64,000 nucleotides of DNA from SLFH01 sp050486265 (GCA_050486265.1 JBJHCY010000007.1:73967-137966), one strand, 5' to 3'. Positions 17,298 through 26,990 are shown, numbered from the stretch's first letter. Notes: generated from the sequence alone by a model not told the origin. Numbers and translations are program-made.

Positions 17298-18434
17298 TCA
17301 GCGGGGGAACTGGCCCGGGCTGAACTCGAACGGCGGACGCACGAGCACGCCCTGGGGGCCGATCAGCTGGTCCGCGGCGGTGCCGAACCGGTCGCGACGG
17401 TCCTCAGCGCCCATCGCGTCACGCAGGCCGAACTGGCGCCGAGGAGCGTTGGGGTTCAGCAGGCTCCACGAGAAGACGATCACATTCTCCGATGTGCCGA
17501 CGATCTGCTGGAGACGCTGCACCTCTTCGGCGTCCAGACGCCCGGCGTTCACGCGCCGGGCTGCGTAGGCGATGAGCTGGCCGCTGAGCTGGCCCGCAGC
17601 CCGCAGCGCTTCTGGCGAGAGCGTGCCGCGGTTGACGCTGGAGAAGACGGTCTCGGCGCCGCGGAGCATCGTCTGCTCCATCTCGGCGTCTGGCCTCTGG
17701 GCCTCGGCGTTGCGGACGCGCTCGGCGAGGCGCTCGCCGAGGATGCGTGTCGCGGCGTTGCGGAGGTTGGCGAACTCGCGGCGCTGGTTGGTCGCGCCCG
17801 CGCCGATCGAACGGATCACCCGGTCGAGCACCAGCGGGTTCTCTTCACGCTGCAGACGCTCGCCCAAGCGGTTGACAAGGTTTGTGAGCTGCTGCTCGTT
17901 CATCGCCGGGGCGCCCTCGGCCGCGACGCGCAGCGCCTCGCCCAGCGAGCCCGCGGCCGCGAACCGGACCGTCTGGTCTTCTGACCCGAGACGGTCGATC
18001 GCGAGCTGGCTGGCGGGGCTTGTCGCCAGCTCGCCGGCCAACAGCAGGGCGACGGTCGCCACGCCCGGGTCCTGATGGTCGGCCAGGCGCCGAAGCTCGG
18101 GCACAAGCTGCGAGCTGTAGGCCAGGCGGAAGCTGACGGTCACCTGGCGCGAGGTCAGCGGGCGCCGGAGTTCGCGCCGGGCGACCCGGCGATGATCGAT
18201 GCTCTGGGCCGTCAGCCTCGGCAGGTGCTCGCTGATATAGGTCTGCACCTGGCGGACCTCGTCGCGGGTGAGCTCGGTCGCCTTGGAGATCAGCCCCTCG
18301 GGGATCGAGGCTCGACCGGCCTGGGCCAGCGCCGGGAGGGCCGAGAGACAGACAACGCCGAGGAAGAGGATCACGCTCAGTCCGCAGAAGCCGCGGACCC
18401 GCGCGGGGCGTGCAGTCACGCTCGCGTCATGCAC
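17298..18434 (-). CDS. Exported HEAT-like repeat protein
   Basis: The product is about 378 aa. The start is GTG 18434, preceded by GGAAGGA 7 nt upstream; the frame extends further but has no signal there. An N-terminal helix (FCGLSVILFLGVVCLSALPALAQA) is a signal peptide. The body consists of amphipathic helices, including LRRLADHQDPGVATVALLLA and LGSEDQTVRFAAAGSLGEAL. These match the HEAT-repeat pattern and suggest a periplasmic scaffold. A short C-terminal tail is Pro/Phe-rich. It is separated from oppA by 40 bp on the same strand. Confidence 0.65.
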   Translation of the reverse strand: MHDASVTARPARVRGFCGLSVILFLGVVCLSALPALAQAGRASIPEGLISKATELTRDEVRQVQTYISEHLPRLTAQSIDHRRVARRELRRPLTSRQVTVSFRLAYSSQLVPELRRLADHQDPGVATVALLLAGELATSPASQLAIDRLGSEDQTVRFAAAGSLGEALRVAAEGAPAMNEQQLTNLVNRLGERLQREENPLVLDRVIRSIGAGATNQRREFANLRNAATRILGERLAERVRNAEAQRPDAEMEQTMLRGAETVFSSVNRGTLSPEALRAAGQLSGQLIAYAARRVNAGRLDAEEVQRLQQIVGTSENVIVFSWSLLNPNAPRRQFGLRDAMGAEDRRDRFGTAADQLIGPQGVLVRPPFEFSPGQFPR

Positions 18435-18598
18435 CTGTTGATTCCTTCCGAAAGAAACATCGCCATGCGGGGCACGGCCCGCACGCTCGGCACGCCCGCC
18501 TGGGTCGCGACGAAACCTACCAGCGGCCTCGCGGCCGGTCAACCCGAGGACGCGACACCGAACAGTCAGCCCGGCCACAAACCAAAGGCCGGGAAGCA

Positions 18599-19567
18599 TC
18601 AATACACCTCCGTGAAGACCCTGCGGGTCGGCCGGATCTTCTTGTGGAGCATCCGCCGGTCCCACGAGCGGATATCGGACATTGCCTCCGCGTCCACCTC
18701 CAGGTACTGCTCCAGCGCGTGGTCGGGCAGGATCTGGGCCAGTTTCTGGAAGATCCCGATCTCCATCCCTGAAACCCCGCAGATGTAAATCAGCGTCCGC
18801 TCGTGACGCAGCAGCGCTTCGAGCCGGTCGCGCTCGGTCTGCAGCCGGTCCTGGACATACATCGGGTCGTGCCCGTCGGGCTGGTTCTCGCGGCTGATCG
18901 CGGTGAGGTAGGTGAACTTGTCCGACCGGGCGTCCAGATCGGTGAACCGCCCGTGGTAGAGCAGGTCCGACCGGTAGGGCGAGCCCATCACCAGCACGGT
19001 CTCCGACGGAAGGCCCGCGGCTTCAAGATCGCCGAGCATTCCCCGGAACGGGGCGATACCGGTGCCTGTGGCGAAAAAGAGGTAGTCGTGGGCGGCCGGG
19101 TCTTCGGGGAGGACGAAGCGCTTGCCGCTGGGCCCAGAGAGCCTGACCTTTTCGCCCTCCTGCAGATCGGCGAGGTAGTTCGAGGCGACGCCGAAGAAGA
19201 GCTTGCCGGTCTCCCAGTCTTCGTCGATGGTGCGTTTGACTGTGGTGGAGACGATCTTGCCCTCGCCGTCCTCGCCGGCCGACGGGCAGGCGAGGGAGTA
19301 GAGGCGGAGCTTGTGGGGCTTGCCGTTCTCGTCGTGGCCGGGCGGGAACACACCGAAGGACTGCCCGGCGCGGAAGCTGCCGGCCAGGGGCGTGCCGGAG
19401 ACATCGATCTCGATGTGGCGGACGAAGCCGGCGCTCTTGCGTTCGGTGCAGCGTTCGTTGGAGACAACGACCCCTTCAACGGGGTCGTTCGGCTTGACGG
19501 TGTTGAGCCGGACCCCCGGGAGCTTGGGCTCTCCGGGGATCGGTGTGGTCTTTGTGGGAGTCATCAA
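18599..19567 (-). CDS. Ferredoxin-NADP+ reductase, plant type
   Basis: The product is 322 aa. The FAD-binding motif RLYS is at residues 88-91 and the NADP-binding Gly motif GTGIAP at 168-173. ICGVSGMEIGIF (near residues 271-282) corresponds to the ICG block. The C-terminus ends VFTEVY with a terminal aromatic that stacks on FAD, diagnostic of plant-type FNR. It moves electrons between ferredoxin or flavodoxin and NADPH. The first 20 residues are Pro-rich and extra. No ferredoxin gene is in the window. Confidence 0.93.
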   Translation of the reverse strand: MMTPTKTTPIPGEPKLPGVRLNTVKPNDPVEGVVVSNERCTERKSAGFVRHIEIDVSGTPLAGSFRAGQSFGVFPPGHDENGKPHKLRLYSLACPSAGEDGEGKIVSTTVKRTIDEDWETGKLFFGVASNYLADLQEGEKVRLSGPSGKRFVLPEDPAAHDYLFFATGTGIAPFRGMLGDLEAAGLPSETVLVMGSPYRSDLLYHGRFTDLDARSDKFTYLTAISRENQPDGHDPMYVQDRLQTERDRLEALLRHERTLIYICGVSGMEIGIFQKLAQILPDHALEQYLEVDAEAMSDIRSWDRRMLHKKIRPTRRVFTEVY

Positions 19568-19610
19568 CGGAGTGTTCGTACGCCTGGGTCGTGAGGATGT
19601 TCGGGAGCGA

Positions 19611-21776
19611 TCAGCCCCCTCCCATGGCGCCCATCATGGCTTGCTGCATCGCGGTGGCGAAGGCTTGGTCAAAGCGCTGGAAGCTGTCGATCTCGCCCCG
19701 TTCGACGCGCTGGGCGAGCTGGCCCATCGTGCGACCAAAGGCCTCTTGCATGTTGACGAGCATGGAGACCTCCGGGCCCTCCATAGGCGGGAAGACGAGT
19801 CTCCACTGGCCGTCGACCCTCTGCGCCATCAGCATGTCGGCCATCATGCCGGGGAGAACCGCCGGGCCGTTGACCATCGCCTCGGCGTCGCCTGCCAGCG
19901 TGACGGAAAAATCCGAGGCGCTGGTGGTGCGGAAGTCGGGGATCTCGAAGTCCATCGCGGCGGCTTGGGCAAAGAACGCGGTGTCCTGAAGCCCTTGTCC
20001 GAAGCGGTTCTGGAGCGCGTTTTCGAGGCGGGTGGCGTTCTGGGCCACCGACACCATGGCGTCAAACAACCGGCGCTCGTTGGCGCCTTCGAGCCGGTAA
20101 AGGCTCGGCAGATCGCCGAAACGCTCCTGCTGCATCATGTTCAGGGCGCGTTCCACCAGAGCGAGAACCTCCCGCTCGGGGTTGGCGGCGGCGCCCGCCT
20201 GCGCCTGACCGCCGCCGCCCTGTTCGCGAGCGCCGACCTGCGGCACCTCGTCGCGGGTCAGGATCTGGGTCAGCAGTCGGCGTGCGTCGCGGAGCTGGGT
20301 CTCAAGGTCGATCTGGTCGGCGCGGCCCGACTCGATCGCTTCGGCGTAGGCGGCAAGGTCGTTCAGACGCTTGGCCGTCAGCTCGATCAGCGCGTTGGTT
20401 CTCTCGTCGGCCCGCACGCCTTCGATGCGCGACGCGGCCTCGGCGAAAGACTCGCGGGCGGCCTGGAGCGCCTCGGTCCGGGCGGTCCGCGTCCGTTCGA
20501 GCGCCTGGCGGACATTGCTCTGCGCCTCGCCGCTCTGGAACATCGGCAGCGCCGAGGCGGACTCGAGCACCTGCGCAACGCGACCGGCCAGCAGCGCGTG
20601 ACGCATGTGGATCGCGCCGGCGATCTCGTTCGCCTGCGCCGCGGCGACCGCCGAGGAGGAACGCAGCGATCTCGCCGCCGCCGTCGCCCTCGACGCCGCC
20701 TGGTTCGCGGCGCTGAGCGCCGTCTCACGCTCGTTGCTGATCGCCTCGTGGACGAACGAGACGAGGCCGGCCTCGGCCGCCCGGACGAGCATGTCCAGGC
20801 GTTCTGGCATCTCGGTCTCGCCCCGCTGCGACAGGGCCTCGCGGAGGGCGCGCCCGAGGTCGCCGGCGTGCCCGGCGCCGCCCCCGAAGAGCGCCTGCGC
20901 CAGCTCCGCCTGCGCCCGCTCGGCGAGCCTGCGGGCCTCGTCGGCGGCCTGGTTGGCCTGCTGGCGCGCCTGTTCGAGTTGCTCGATGGCGCTGGCGCTC
21001 GCGGCGACCTCGCTCTGGGCCGCTTCGACCCTCGCGGTGGCGAGCTTGATCTGTCGCTCGATCTGATCGATGTCGAGCTGGATGAGCTCCGCGTCGTAGG
21101 CGTGCCGGTCGGCGACGCGCCGGACTCGCTGGGTCTCGTGGGCCAGGCGCTCGCGTTCTTCGCCCGACGCGTTGGAAGCCCGGGCGTCGAGCTCGGCCTG
21201 TCGGGCCCGCTCGGTCCCTTCCATGGAGACCTTCTCACGCAGGCGGGCGTTCAACTGATCGCGACGGGCGGTGAGCTGCGAGAGCTCGGATCGACGCTCG
21301 TTGAGCGTCTGCTCACGCCCGCTGGACTGGCGCCGGAGCTGCTGGAGCAGCTCGTCGTTGGCGAAGGCGGTGCGTTCGGCCTGAGCCGTAGCACGCCGTG
21401 CGCTGCGGATGAGCGCGTCGGCGTGGTCCGCCCCGGTCTGGGCGAGCTGCTCGTAGCCCAGGAGGCGGCGGGAGTCGATGATCGCCTCGCCCAGGAAGGT
21501 CTCGGCGACGAGCAGGGCCGCCGCTGCCTTCTCTCCGTCGAGAATGCTGCCCGAGCCGGTCTGCGCCGCGGCGCGGATCTGTTGCTGAACGCTTCGGGTC
21601 TCGTCGGGAGCGGCCTCGGCGTTGCCGCCGCGCGTTGCGAGCATCGTCAGCGACGCGTCGCGGACGCTGTCGCCGGGGGTTTCCCGGTCGCAGGCGGCCA
21701 TCGGGAGGGCGACAGCCGCGGCGAGCAGGATCTGGATCCGGCGCCGGGAGGCGCGTCGGGTCGGATGGTTGGCCAT
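19611..21776 (-). CDS. Large coiled-coil lipoprotein
   Basis: The product is about 721 aa from ATG 21776 (MANHPTRRASRRR). The signal peptide ends MAAC, giving lipid-anchored Cys29. Residues of about 60-500 are almost entirely heptad-like, rich in Ala, Arg, Glu and Gln (ELSQLTARRDQLNARLREKV; AQSEVAASASAIEQLEQAR), so a long parallel coiled coil is expected. The C-terminal about 200 residues are globular (RFGDLPSLYRLEGANERRLF; WRLVFPPMEGPEVSMLVNM). It resembles periplasmic spanning or tether proteins, but I recognise no family. It lies 43 bp upstream of the FNR gene on the same strand. Confidence 0.7.
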   Translation of the reverse strand: MANHPTRRASRRRIQILLAAAVALPMAACDRETPGDSVRDASLTMLATRGGNAEAAPDETRSVQQQIRAAAQTGSGSILDGEKAAAALLVAETFLGEAIIDSRRLLGYEQLAQTGADHADALIRSARRATAQAERTAFANDELLQQLRRQSSGREQTLNERRSELSQLTARRDQLNARLREKVSMEGTERARQAELDARASNASGEERERLAHETQRVRRVADRHAYDAELIQLDIDQIERQIKLATARVEAAQSEVAASASAIEQLEQARQQANQAADEARRLAERAQAELAQALFGGGAGHAGDLGRALREALSQRGETEMPERLDMLVRAAEAGLVSFVHEAISNERETALSAANQAASRATAAARSLRSSSAVAAAQANEIAGAIHMRHALLAGRVAQVLESASALPMFQSGEAQSNVRQALERTRTARTEALQAARESFAEAASRIEGVRADERTNALIELTAKRLNDLAAYAEAIESGRADQIDLETQLRDARRLLTQILTRDEVPQVGAREQGGGGQAQAGAAANPEREVLALVERALNMMQQERFGDLPSLYRLEGANERRLFDAMVSVAQNATRLENALQNRFGQGLQDTAFFAQAAAMDFEIPDFRTTSASDFSVTLAGDAEAMVNGPAVLPGMMADMLMAQRVDGQWRLVFPPMEGPEVSMLVNMQEAFGRTMGQLAQRVERGEIDSFQRFDQAFATAMQQAMMGAMGGG

Positions 21777-21983
21777 CGTCGGGGTCTCCGCGTGCGGGCA
21801 CATTGCAGCTTGGGCGGCGCGGTCCGGGCGCCGGGATCTCGACTGTAGCACAAAACGCCCGGGCGCGGCACCAAGCCCGCCCCCCGCCGAGCGCACCGGA
21901 CCCGTCACGGTCCGCAGCGCCCCGGCAGGCGGTTGCAGCGAGGCCCGAGATGGCGAGCTGATCGTGCTGTGATCGGGTAAGGG

Positions 21984-23093
21984 TCAGTCGCTGTCGGTCG
22001 CCGCGGGCGAGCCCTTCAGCGTCTCGGTGAGCCAGCTCCCGATCGCGTCGAGGGCGTCGGGCACGACGGGGCCGGCGAAGCCCGGCTCGGTGGGCGAGCC
22101 GACCTTCTTGAAGTTGTGGCTGGCGCCCTTGACCAGATGAACGCGGGCCCCCACACCCTCCCGACCGATCAACGCCGATTTCAGCGGGGGCAGATCGTCG
22201 GCCACGGTCACCTGCGCGTCGTGCTCGCCCTGCACCACCAGCACCGGGCCGGGATACCCCGCGGCGAGCTCGGCGGGTTCGAGCGTGAAATAGGCGCGGA
22301 GCACGCCGAGGCTCGACGCGTTGAACAGCGACATCAGGGCCGGGTGCAGATCTGCGGGCGGCTTCCTGTCGGCCCTGATCGCGTCGATCCCCCGTTCGAG
22401 ATCATCGCGGATTGTCTTGCGGAGGGCCTCGTCGGGGACCTGCAGCGGCAGCAGGCGGTCGAACTGGTCTCGGATCACATGGTCGAGCCGACGCCCGGTC
22501 GTGCCCGCCAGGACCATGGCGGAGGGCGCCCGATCGCCCAGCCGGTCGGCCATCGCCAAGGCGATCAGGCCGCCCTCGCTGTGGCCGAGCACTGCGACCC
22601 GGTCGGCGTCGATCGAGGCGTGGTCTCGGAGGGCTCCCAGCGCCGCCTCTGCGTCCTGCACAAAGTGTTCCCACGAGAAAAACGCGGCGACCTCGTCGGG
22701 CGTGCGGGGCCAGAGCCCCGCGTTGGCGTGGGCGGCCCGCTTGTCGAAGCGGAACGAGGCGACGCCCCGAGAGGCCAGTTCGTCTGCGATCTGGCGGAGC
22801 AGGTCGGTCTTGAGCATCGGGGGCTGGTTGCCGTCGCGGTCGGTCGGGCCCGAGCCGGGCAGGAGGAGCACGCCCGGGAAGGGCGCGTCGCCCTCGGGCA
22901 GCAGGAGCGTGCCCGGGAGGTCGATCCCGCCGGCGCCGGTGAACGAAAGCACGAAGGACTTCGTCTCGGGAGTGTGTTCTGAGAGCCGGGCGTCCTGAGC
23001 CAGTGCGCCCGGGGCGAGCAGCAGCGAGCCAAGGCACAGAGCGCCTACCGCCGCGGCGAGGCGGCGTCGGCGGGCGGGGCGTGTGTCGTTCAT
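21984..23093 (-). CDS. Exported alpha/beta-hydrolase
   Basis: The product is 369 aa with a signal peptide (LAAAVGALCLGSLLLAPGALA). The alpha/beta-hydrolase core has PFPGVLLLPGSGPTDRDGNQ for the oxyanion loop, nucleophile Ser172 in GHSEGG, a probable acid in VVQGEHDAQV and His in KGASHNFKK. The GPTDRDGN block is typical of the YqiA/dienelactone-hydrolase-like esterases sold as serine aminopeptidase S33/Hydrolase_4. It is an esterase or peptidase of the periplasm; substrate unknown. Confidence 0.85.
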   Translation of the reverse strand: MNDTRPARRRRLAAAVGALCLGSLLLAPGALAQDARLSEHTPETKSFVLSFTGAGGIDLPGTLLLPEGDAPFPGVLLLPGSGPTDRDGNQPPMLKTDLLRQIADELASRGVASFRFDKRAAHANAGLWPRTPDEVAAFFSWEHFVQDAEAALGALRDHASIDADRVAVLGHSEGGLIALAMADRLGDRAPSAMVLAGTTGRRLDHVIRDQFDRLLPLQVPDEALRKTIRDDLERGIDAIRADRKPPADLHPALMSLFNASSLGVLRAYFTLEPAELAAGYPGPVLVVQGEHDAQVTVADDLPPLKSALIGREGVGARVHLVKGASHNFKKVGSPTEPGFAGPVVPDALDAIGSWLTETLKGSPAATDSD

Positions 23094-23154
23094 CGGTGTC
23101 CTCCTCGGTCGCTCCGGGTTCGCCCGGCTCTTTGGAGGATCGACCGGCCCGATT

Positions 23155-24492
23155 TCAGCGCGGGCCCACGGGCTCTTCGGGCGGGGTGTAGAGGTCGTGC
23201 TTCGGCTCGGGGAGTTCGTAGGTGATCGGGTAGTCCGGGCGTGGCCGGTACATGCTGTTGATCCAGCGGACGCTGTCGCGGAAGCGGGGGTCCTCCGGCG
23301 AGTTGAGCACCCGTTGCCAAGGGCGCTCCCGGTCGAGCTGGACGATCCGCGGGTGGGGGAACTTGGATGTCTCGCGAGGCAGGGCGAGCTGCAGGAGACG
23401 GGATTGGTCGGGCTGCTCGTAGTCGATCAGGGGCTCGCCGTCGTCGAAACGGAAGTTCTCGATGATGTAGAAGTTGGTGTAGACGGTCTCGTCGCGGTTT
23501 GGGTGCTGGCCCCTGAGCATGAAGCGTCCGGCCTCCTGCCCGCCGTGGCAGTCGTTGGTGGCGCAGCCCCTGAAGAGCCAGCCGGCGTGGACATCGCGCC
23601 GGAATCGTTTGAAGGCCTCGGGATCGCCGACGACCTCGACCTCGGCGTAGAGATCGCGGGCCTGGACGCGGAACATCAGGTCGAGGACGCGCTCGGGCCT
23701 GGCGCGGAACAGTGCCTGGAGGGCCTCGGGGGTGGTGGGCATGCCGCGAGCGTCGGAATAGTTTTCGATGAGGCGCTGGACGGTCTCACGCCGGATGCGG
23801 ATGCGGGGCGGGTCGGCCAGGTCGATCTCGTAGACCTTCAGGAGGTTGATCTGTTCGGGCGAGAGGAGGGGGAAGGGATCGCGCTCGCGTCGGTTGGAGG
23901 GCCGGTCGTTCTCTTCCCGCTCGCGTTGTCGTTGCTCACGCCTGTTCGCGGCGAGCCTGGCCTGGGCCCGCAGCAGGGGGAGGCGCTGGATGACCTCGGG
24001 CTGGCCGGGGACGCGCAACAGCAGGGCCTCGGCTTCCTCGAGGGCTGTGGTGTGTGCGCCGTTGGCGGTGAGCCAGTCGATCAGGACGACGAGTTGGTCG
24101 GCCTCGTAGTCGTCGATGGCGGCCCGCATCTCGCGGTACCGCTCCATGATGGGGTCGAGGAACTGGATAGAGCGGACCCTGGTCGCGGGGTAGGTTGTGG
24201 TCACCCCCCGGATGCTCAGGACGATCTCGGCGTTGTCACGCCGGACGAGCTCGCCCCGGATGGTGGTCCCGTCGCGGAGTGTGAGGATGCACTCGCGGCT
24301 CTCCTCGTCGCCGGGGTCTTCACGCTGGGGCTCGAAGGCGACAGGGGTGAGCCAGCGGTCGTGCCCGTTTGCCGGGACGAGTTGCTGGAGGAGGGCGGCC
24401 CCCACGAGAAGGGCGCCCGCCGAGGCGGCCAGCATGCACAGCACGCGGCGTGCCGCCCGGAAGGATCGGCGGGGGGGGCGGGGGTTGCTCAT
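23155..24492 (-). CDS. Membrane-anchored protein with CX4CH heme-like motif
   Basis: The product is 445 aa. An N-terminal anchor (VLCMLAASAGALLVGAALLQQL) precedes a small beta segment (CILTLRDGTTIRGELVRRD, reminiscent of an SH3-like strand pair) and a helical TPR-like stretch. A charged linker (RREQRQREREEND) follows. The C-terminal half has GCATNDCHGG: Cys310, Cys315 and His316, a CX4CH arrangement close to c-type heme sites. Around it are FRRDVHAGWLFRGC and GRFMLRGQHPNRDETVYTNF. This layout suggests a planctomycete-type membrane-bound c-type cytochrome-like domain, but heme attachment through CX4CH is not proven. No methionine ligand could be assigned. Confidence 0.65.
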   Translation of the reverse strand: MSNPRPPRRSFRAARRVLCMLAASAGALLVGAALLQQLVPANGHDRWLTPVAFEPQREDPGDEESRECILTLRDGTTIRGELVRRDNAEIVLSIRGVTTTYPATRVRSIQFLDPIMERYREMRAAIDDYEADQLVVLIDWLTANGAHTTALEEAEALLLRVPGQPEVIQRLPLLRAQARLAANRREQRQREREENDRPSNRRERDPFPLLSPEQINLLKVYEIDLADPPRIRIRRETVQRLIENYSDARGMPTTPEALQALFRARPERVLDLMFRVQARDLYAEVEVVGDPEAFKRFRRDVHAGWLFRGCATNDCHGGQEAGRFMLRGQHPNRDETVYTNFYIIENFRFDDGEPLIDYEQPDQSRLLQLALPRETSKFPHPRIVQLDRERPWQRVLNSPEDPRFRDSVRWINSMYRPRPDYPITYELPEPKHDLYTPPEEPVGPR

Positions 24493-24536
24493 GCGTGCAT
24501 TGTGCGCACGCCGCGCCGGAAACGCCAGTGGGGGGG

Positions 24537-26075
24537 TCAGGCGGCCTTGGCCGGGACGATCTGACGGATCCTCTGGAGGATCCAGCGGTCGTCCTCGCGG
24601 GTGACGGTTGCGATCTTGTCGAGCGGTGTGGAGGAGCCCGCGGTGAGGTCTTCAAGGACGGGGGCGCCCTTGTCGTCGGTGCGGACGGTCACCGGGCCCT
24701 TGACGGCGCTCTTGAAAAGGCAGCGGTAGGGGCCGACGAGGAGGACCGTCCCCCGGTGGATGATCCTGTGAACGGTGATCGACGGCTCGATGAAGCGCTC
24801 CATCGTGTCGGCGGTCTCGCTGAGCCCCTGGGCGAGGCGGGAGATGGCTTGCTCGCAGGTCTGGACGGCGAACTGCAGTTCGGTGAGTTCTTCGGCGAGT
24901 GAGCCGCTGGGCTTGGCGCCGCCCGCCTTCTTGAGGGTCTCGTAGCGTTCTTTGGCGGCGTCGCGTTGTTCGACGAGCGCCTGGTGGCGGTCCAGCCCGG
25001 CGCCCGCGAGGCGTTCGAGTTCGTCGAGAACACCGAGGCGGACGGTGGTGGTGATTTCTGACTCTGCGCCGATCTGGGCGCACTCGCCCGAGCCTCCGAG
25101 GCCGACCTCGCCCCCGATGATGACGGCGCCGGGGGCGGTCAGCTTGCCGCAGACACGGACTGTCGAGTCGTTGATCTCTCTCTCGGCGGTGAAGTTCCTT
25201 CCGACGAAGACGAGCGATGCGTCGATGTATTTGGCGTGGAGGTCTCTTCCGGACCGGATGACGCCCTTCTGTCGTCCGGCCATGCCTCGCCCGAGCGTGA
25301 TGTCGAAGCGGGCGTCGAGCGTCGCGGCCTCGACGAGTTCGCCGACGGTGAGCGAGCCCTTGCAGCGGACGGAGAAGCGGTCCTTGACGCCCTTGGAGAT
25401 GTTGACATTGCCCGGGAAGTCGATGTTTCCAGTGGAGAAATCGACGCCGCCGGAGATGTTCAGCTCGCGCTCGACGCGGATCTCGGTGGGCCCGGCGATG
25501 AGGTGCCCGCTGTGGGAGGCGGAGATGACGCCCTGCTCGTCGATGCGGACGGAGCGGTCGAGCTTGACGCGGGCCTTCTTGCCTTCCTTGGCGGCGATGA
25601 CGCGGCCCGTGACATCGACGCCGTCGGCGCCGTCGGTCTTGGGCAGCAGCCTGCCGATCCGCTGTGCGGCGAGGACGACGACGAAGGCGGAGCGGTTGTA
25701 GTGGTCGGCGTTGCCCTCTTCGGCGGAGGTCGGGGGCTCGGGGGGGGCCTCGCGTTTGCGTTTGGCCTCGTCGAGCTGTTCCTGGAGGGCGGGCTCGATG
25801 ACGACCCGGGCGTCCGAGCCGTGCTCTGGGGCCTTGCCCTTGGCGACGACGCCTTCGTGCTCGATGTCTGTGTTCTTTCGCGCTTCGAGCAGGAGGGCGT
25901 CGATCGCGGCGTTGTCGATCGCGGCTGGGCTGACGCCCGCCTCGACGAGTGCGGCGTGGACGGTTGCGCGGTCGAGCGAGTCGGGCTCTGCGCCGGCGGG
26001 GATGCGCACCGACGCCGCCAGGCGGTCGCCCGCCTGGATAACGCGGATCTTGTTTGAGGCATCCTGTTCTGGCAT
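24537..26075 (-). CDS. fapA: FapA-family (DUF342) protein
   Basis: The product is 512 aa. The central DUF342 region (about residues 140-400) is a right-handed beta-helix: DGVDVTGRVIAAKEGKKARV, GHLIAGPTEIRVERELNISG, GNIDFPGNVNISKGVKDRF and VIRSGRDLHAKYIDASLVFV. A long coiled coil follows (LVEQRDAAKERYETLKKAGG) before a C-terminal SH3-like segment. FapA proteins act in flagellar assembly or polarity in some bacteria and as signalling scaffolds in others. Here it is the last gene of the chemotaxis cluster, 20 bp after cheY, so it is likely co-expressed with it. Confidence 0.9.
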   Translation of the reverse strand: MPEQDASNKIRVIQAGDRLAASVRIPAGAEPDSLDRATVHAALVEAGVSPAAIDNAAIDALLLEARKNTDIEHEGVVAKGKAPEHGSDARVVIEPALQEQLDEAKRKREAPPEPPTSAEEGNADHYNRSAFVVVLAAQRIGRLLPKTDGADGVDVTGRVIAAKEGKKARVKLDRSVRIDEQGVISASHSGHLIAGPTEIRVERELNISGGVDFSTGNIDFPGNVNISKGVKDRFSVRCKGSLTVGELVEAATLDARFDITLGRGMAGRQKGVIRSGRDLHAKYIDASLVFVGRNFTAEREINDSTVRVCGKLTAPGAVIIGGEVGLGGSGECAQIGAESEITTTVRLGVLDELERLAGAGLDRHQALVEQRDAAKERYETLKKAGGAKPSGSLAEELTELQFAVQTCEQAISRLAQGLSETADTMERFIEPSITVHRIIHRGTVLLVGPYRCLFKSAVKGPVTVRTDDKGAPVLEDLTAGSSTPLDKIATVTREDDRWILQRIRQIVPAKAA

Positions 26076-26094
26076 GCCCTGTCAGGCGTCGCGG

Positions 26095-26469
26095 TCAGGC
26101 CGCGATGCCGGCCTTTGAGAGTGTTTCTGCGATCCTCTGGGAGAGCAGGTCGGGCGTGAAGGGCTTGACGACATAGTTGTTGACGCCGGCCTTGATGGCC
26201 TCGATCACGCGGGACTTCTCGGCCTCGGTGGTGACCATGATGATGGGCGTGGTCTTGTCCTGGGCGCGGTAGGCCTTGACGAAGGAGAGCCCGTCCATGT
26301 TGGGCATGTTCCAGTCGACGAGGAGGAGGTCGGGCTTGAACGCGCCGACCTTGGACATGGCGTCCTGCCCGTCGCAGGCCTCTTCGAGCTCGGTGTAGCC
26401 GAGCTGTGAGAGGACGGACTTCTGGATGTTGCGCATGGTCTTCGAATCGTCGACGAGCATGATGCGCAT
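26095..26469 (-). CDS. cheY: Chemotaxis response regulator CheY
   Basis: The product is 124 aa, a single receiver domain. The start ATG 26469 is preceded by GGGAGG. The acidic pocket Asp7/Asp8, phospho-acceptor Asp52 (LLVDWNMPNMDG), Thr80 and Lys102 (YVVKPF) are all intact, so it should be phosphorylated by CheA. It lies between cheX and fapA in the cluster, 26 bp from cheX. Confidence 0.95.
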   Translation of the reverse strand: MRIMLVDDSKTMRNIQKSVLSQLGYTELEEACDGQDAMSKVGAFKPDLLLVDWNMPNMDGLSFVKAYRAQDKTTPIIMVTTEAEKSRVIEAIKAGVNNYVVKPFTPDLLSQRIAETLSKAGIAA

Positions 26470-26495
26470 GGCTGAACCTCCCTGTTGTGCTGCGC

Positions 26496-26990
26496 TCACG
26501 CGCTGGCGGACGCCGCCTGTGTCGGGGCGTTGGTGTTTGTCTTGATTGCGATCTGGATGGCGACCTCCCCGCAGTCTGTCATGCAGGGGATCTCGATAAC
26601 GGGGACATCGGATGTGTTGGCGATCAGGTGGCCCGAGCCGACGACGACCGAGGGGCACGAGATCGAGACCTTGGCGCCGTCGAAGTTGGCCTTGGCGCCG
26701 CCTGCGACCATGTTCACCAGTTCGCCGATGGCGTCGGCGAAGTCCGGCGAGTCGGTGCCCAGGTCCTCGCCCGCGAAGAGGGCGACAACGCTCTTGGCGG
26801 CGTCCTCGGGGAACGAGAGCACGACCGAGCCGACGACATCGCCCGACATCCCGATAATGCCCGAGACATCGTACCCGGTGTTCTTGCCGGCTTTGACGCG
26901 GGGCTCGCCGATCTGCATCGGCAGCTGCAGCATTGTCGAGAACACATTCTGGACGCTCTGGATGAACGGGGTGATGAACCTGGCTTCCAT
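26496..26990 (-). CDS. cheX: CheY-P phosphatase CheX
   Basis: The product is 164 aa. The CheC/CheX/FliY phosphatase motif is DAIGELVNMVAGGAK, with catalytic Glu90 and Asn93 (ExxN). CheX normally has one such site, as here. It dephosphorylates the adjacent CheY. GMSGDVVGSVVLSFPEDAA is the first half of the repeat fold. The product ends in an Ala/Thr/Asn-rich tail. Confidence 0.92.
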   Translation of the reverse strand: MEARFITPFIQSVQNVFSTMLQLPMQIGEPRVKAGKNTGYDVSGIIGMSGDVVGSVVLSFPEDAAKSVVALFAGEDLGTDSPDFADAIGELVNMVAGGAKANFDGAKVSISCPSVVVGSGHLIANTSDVPVIEIPCMTDCGEVAIQIAIKTNTNAPTQAASASA

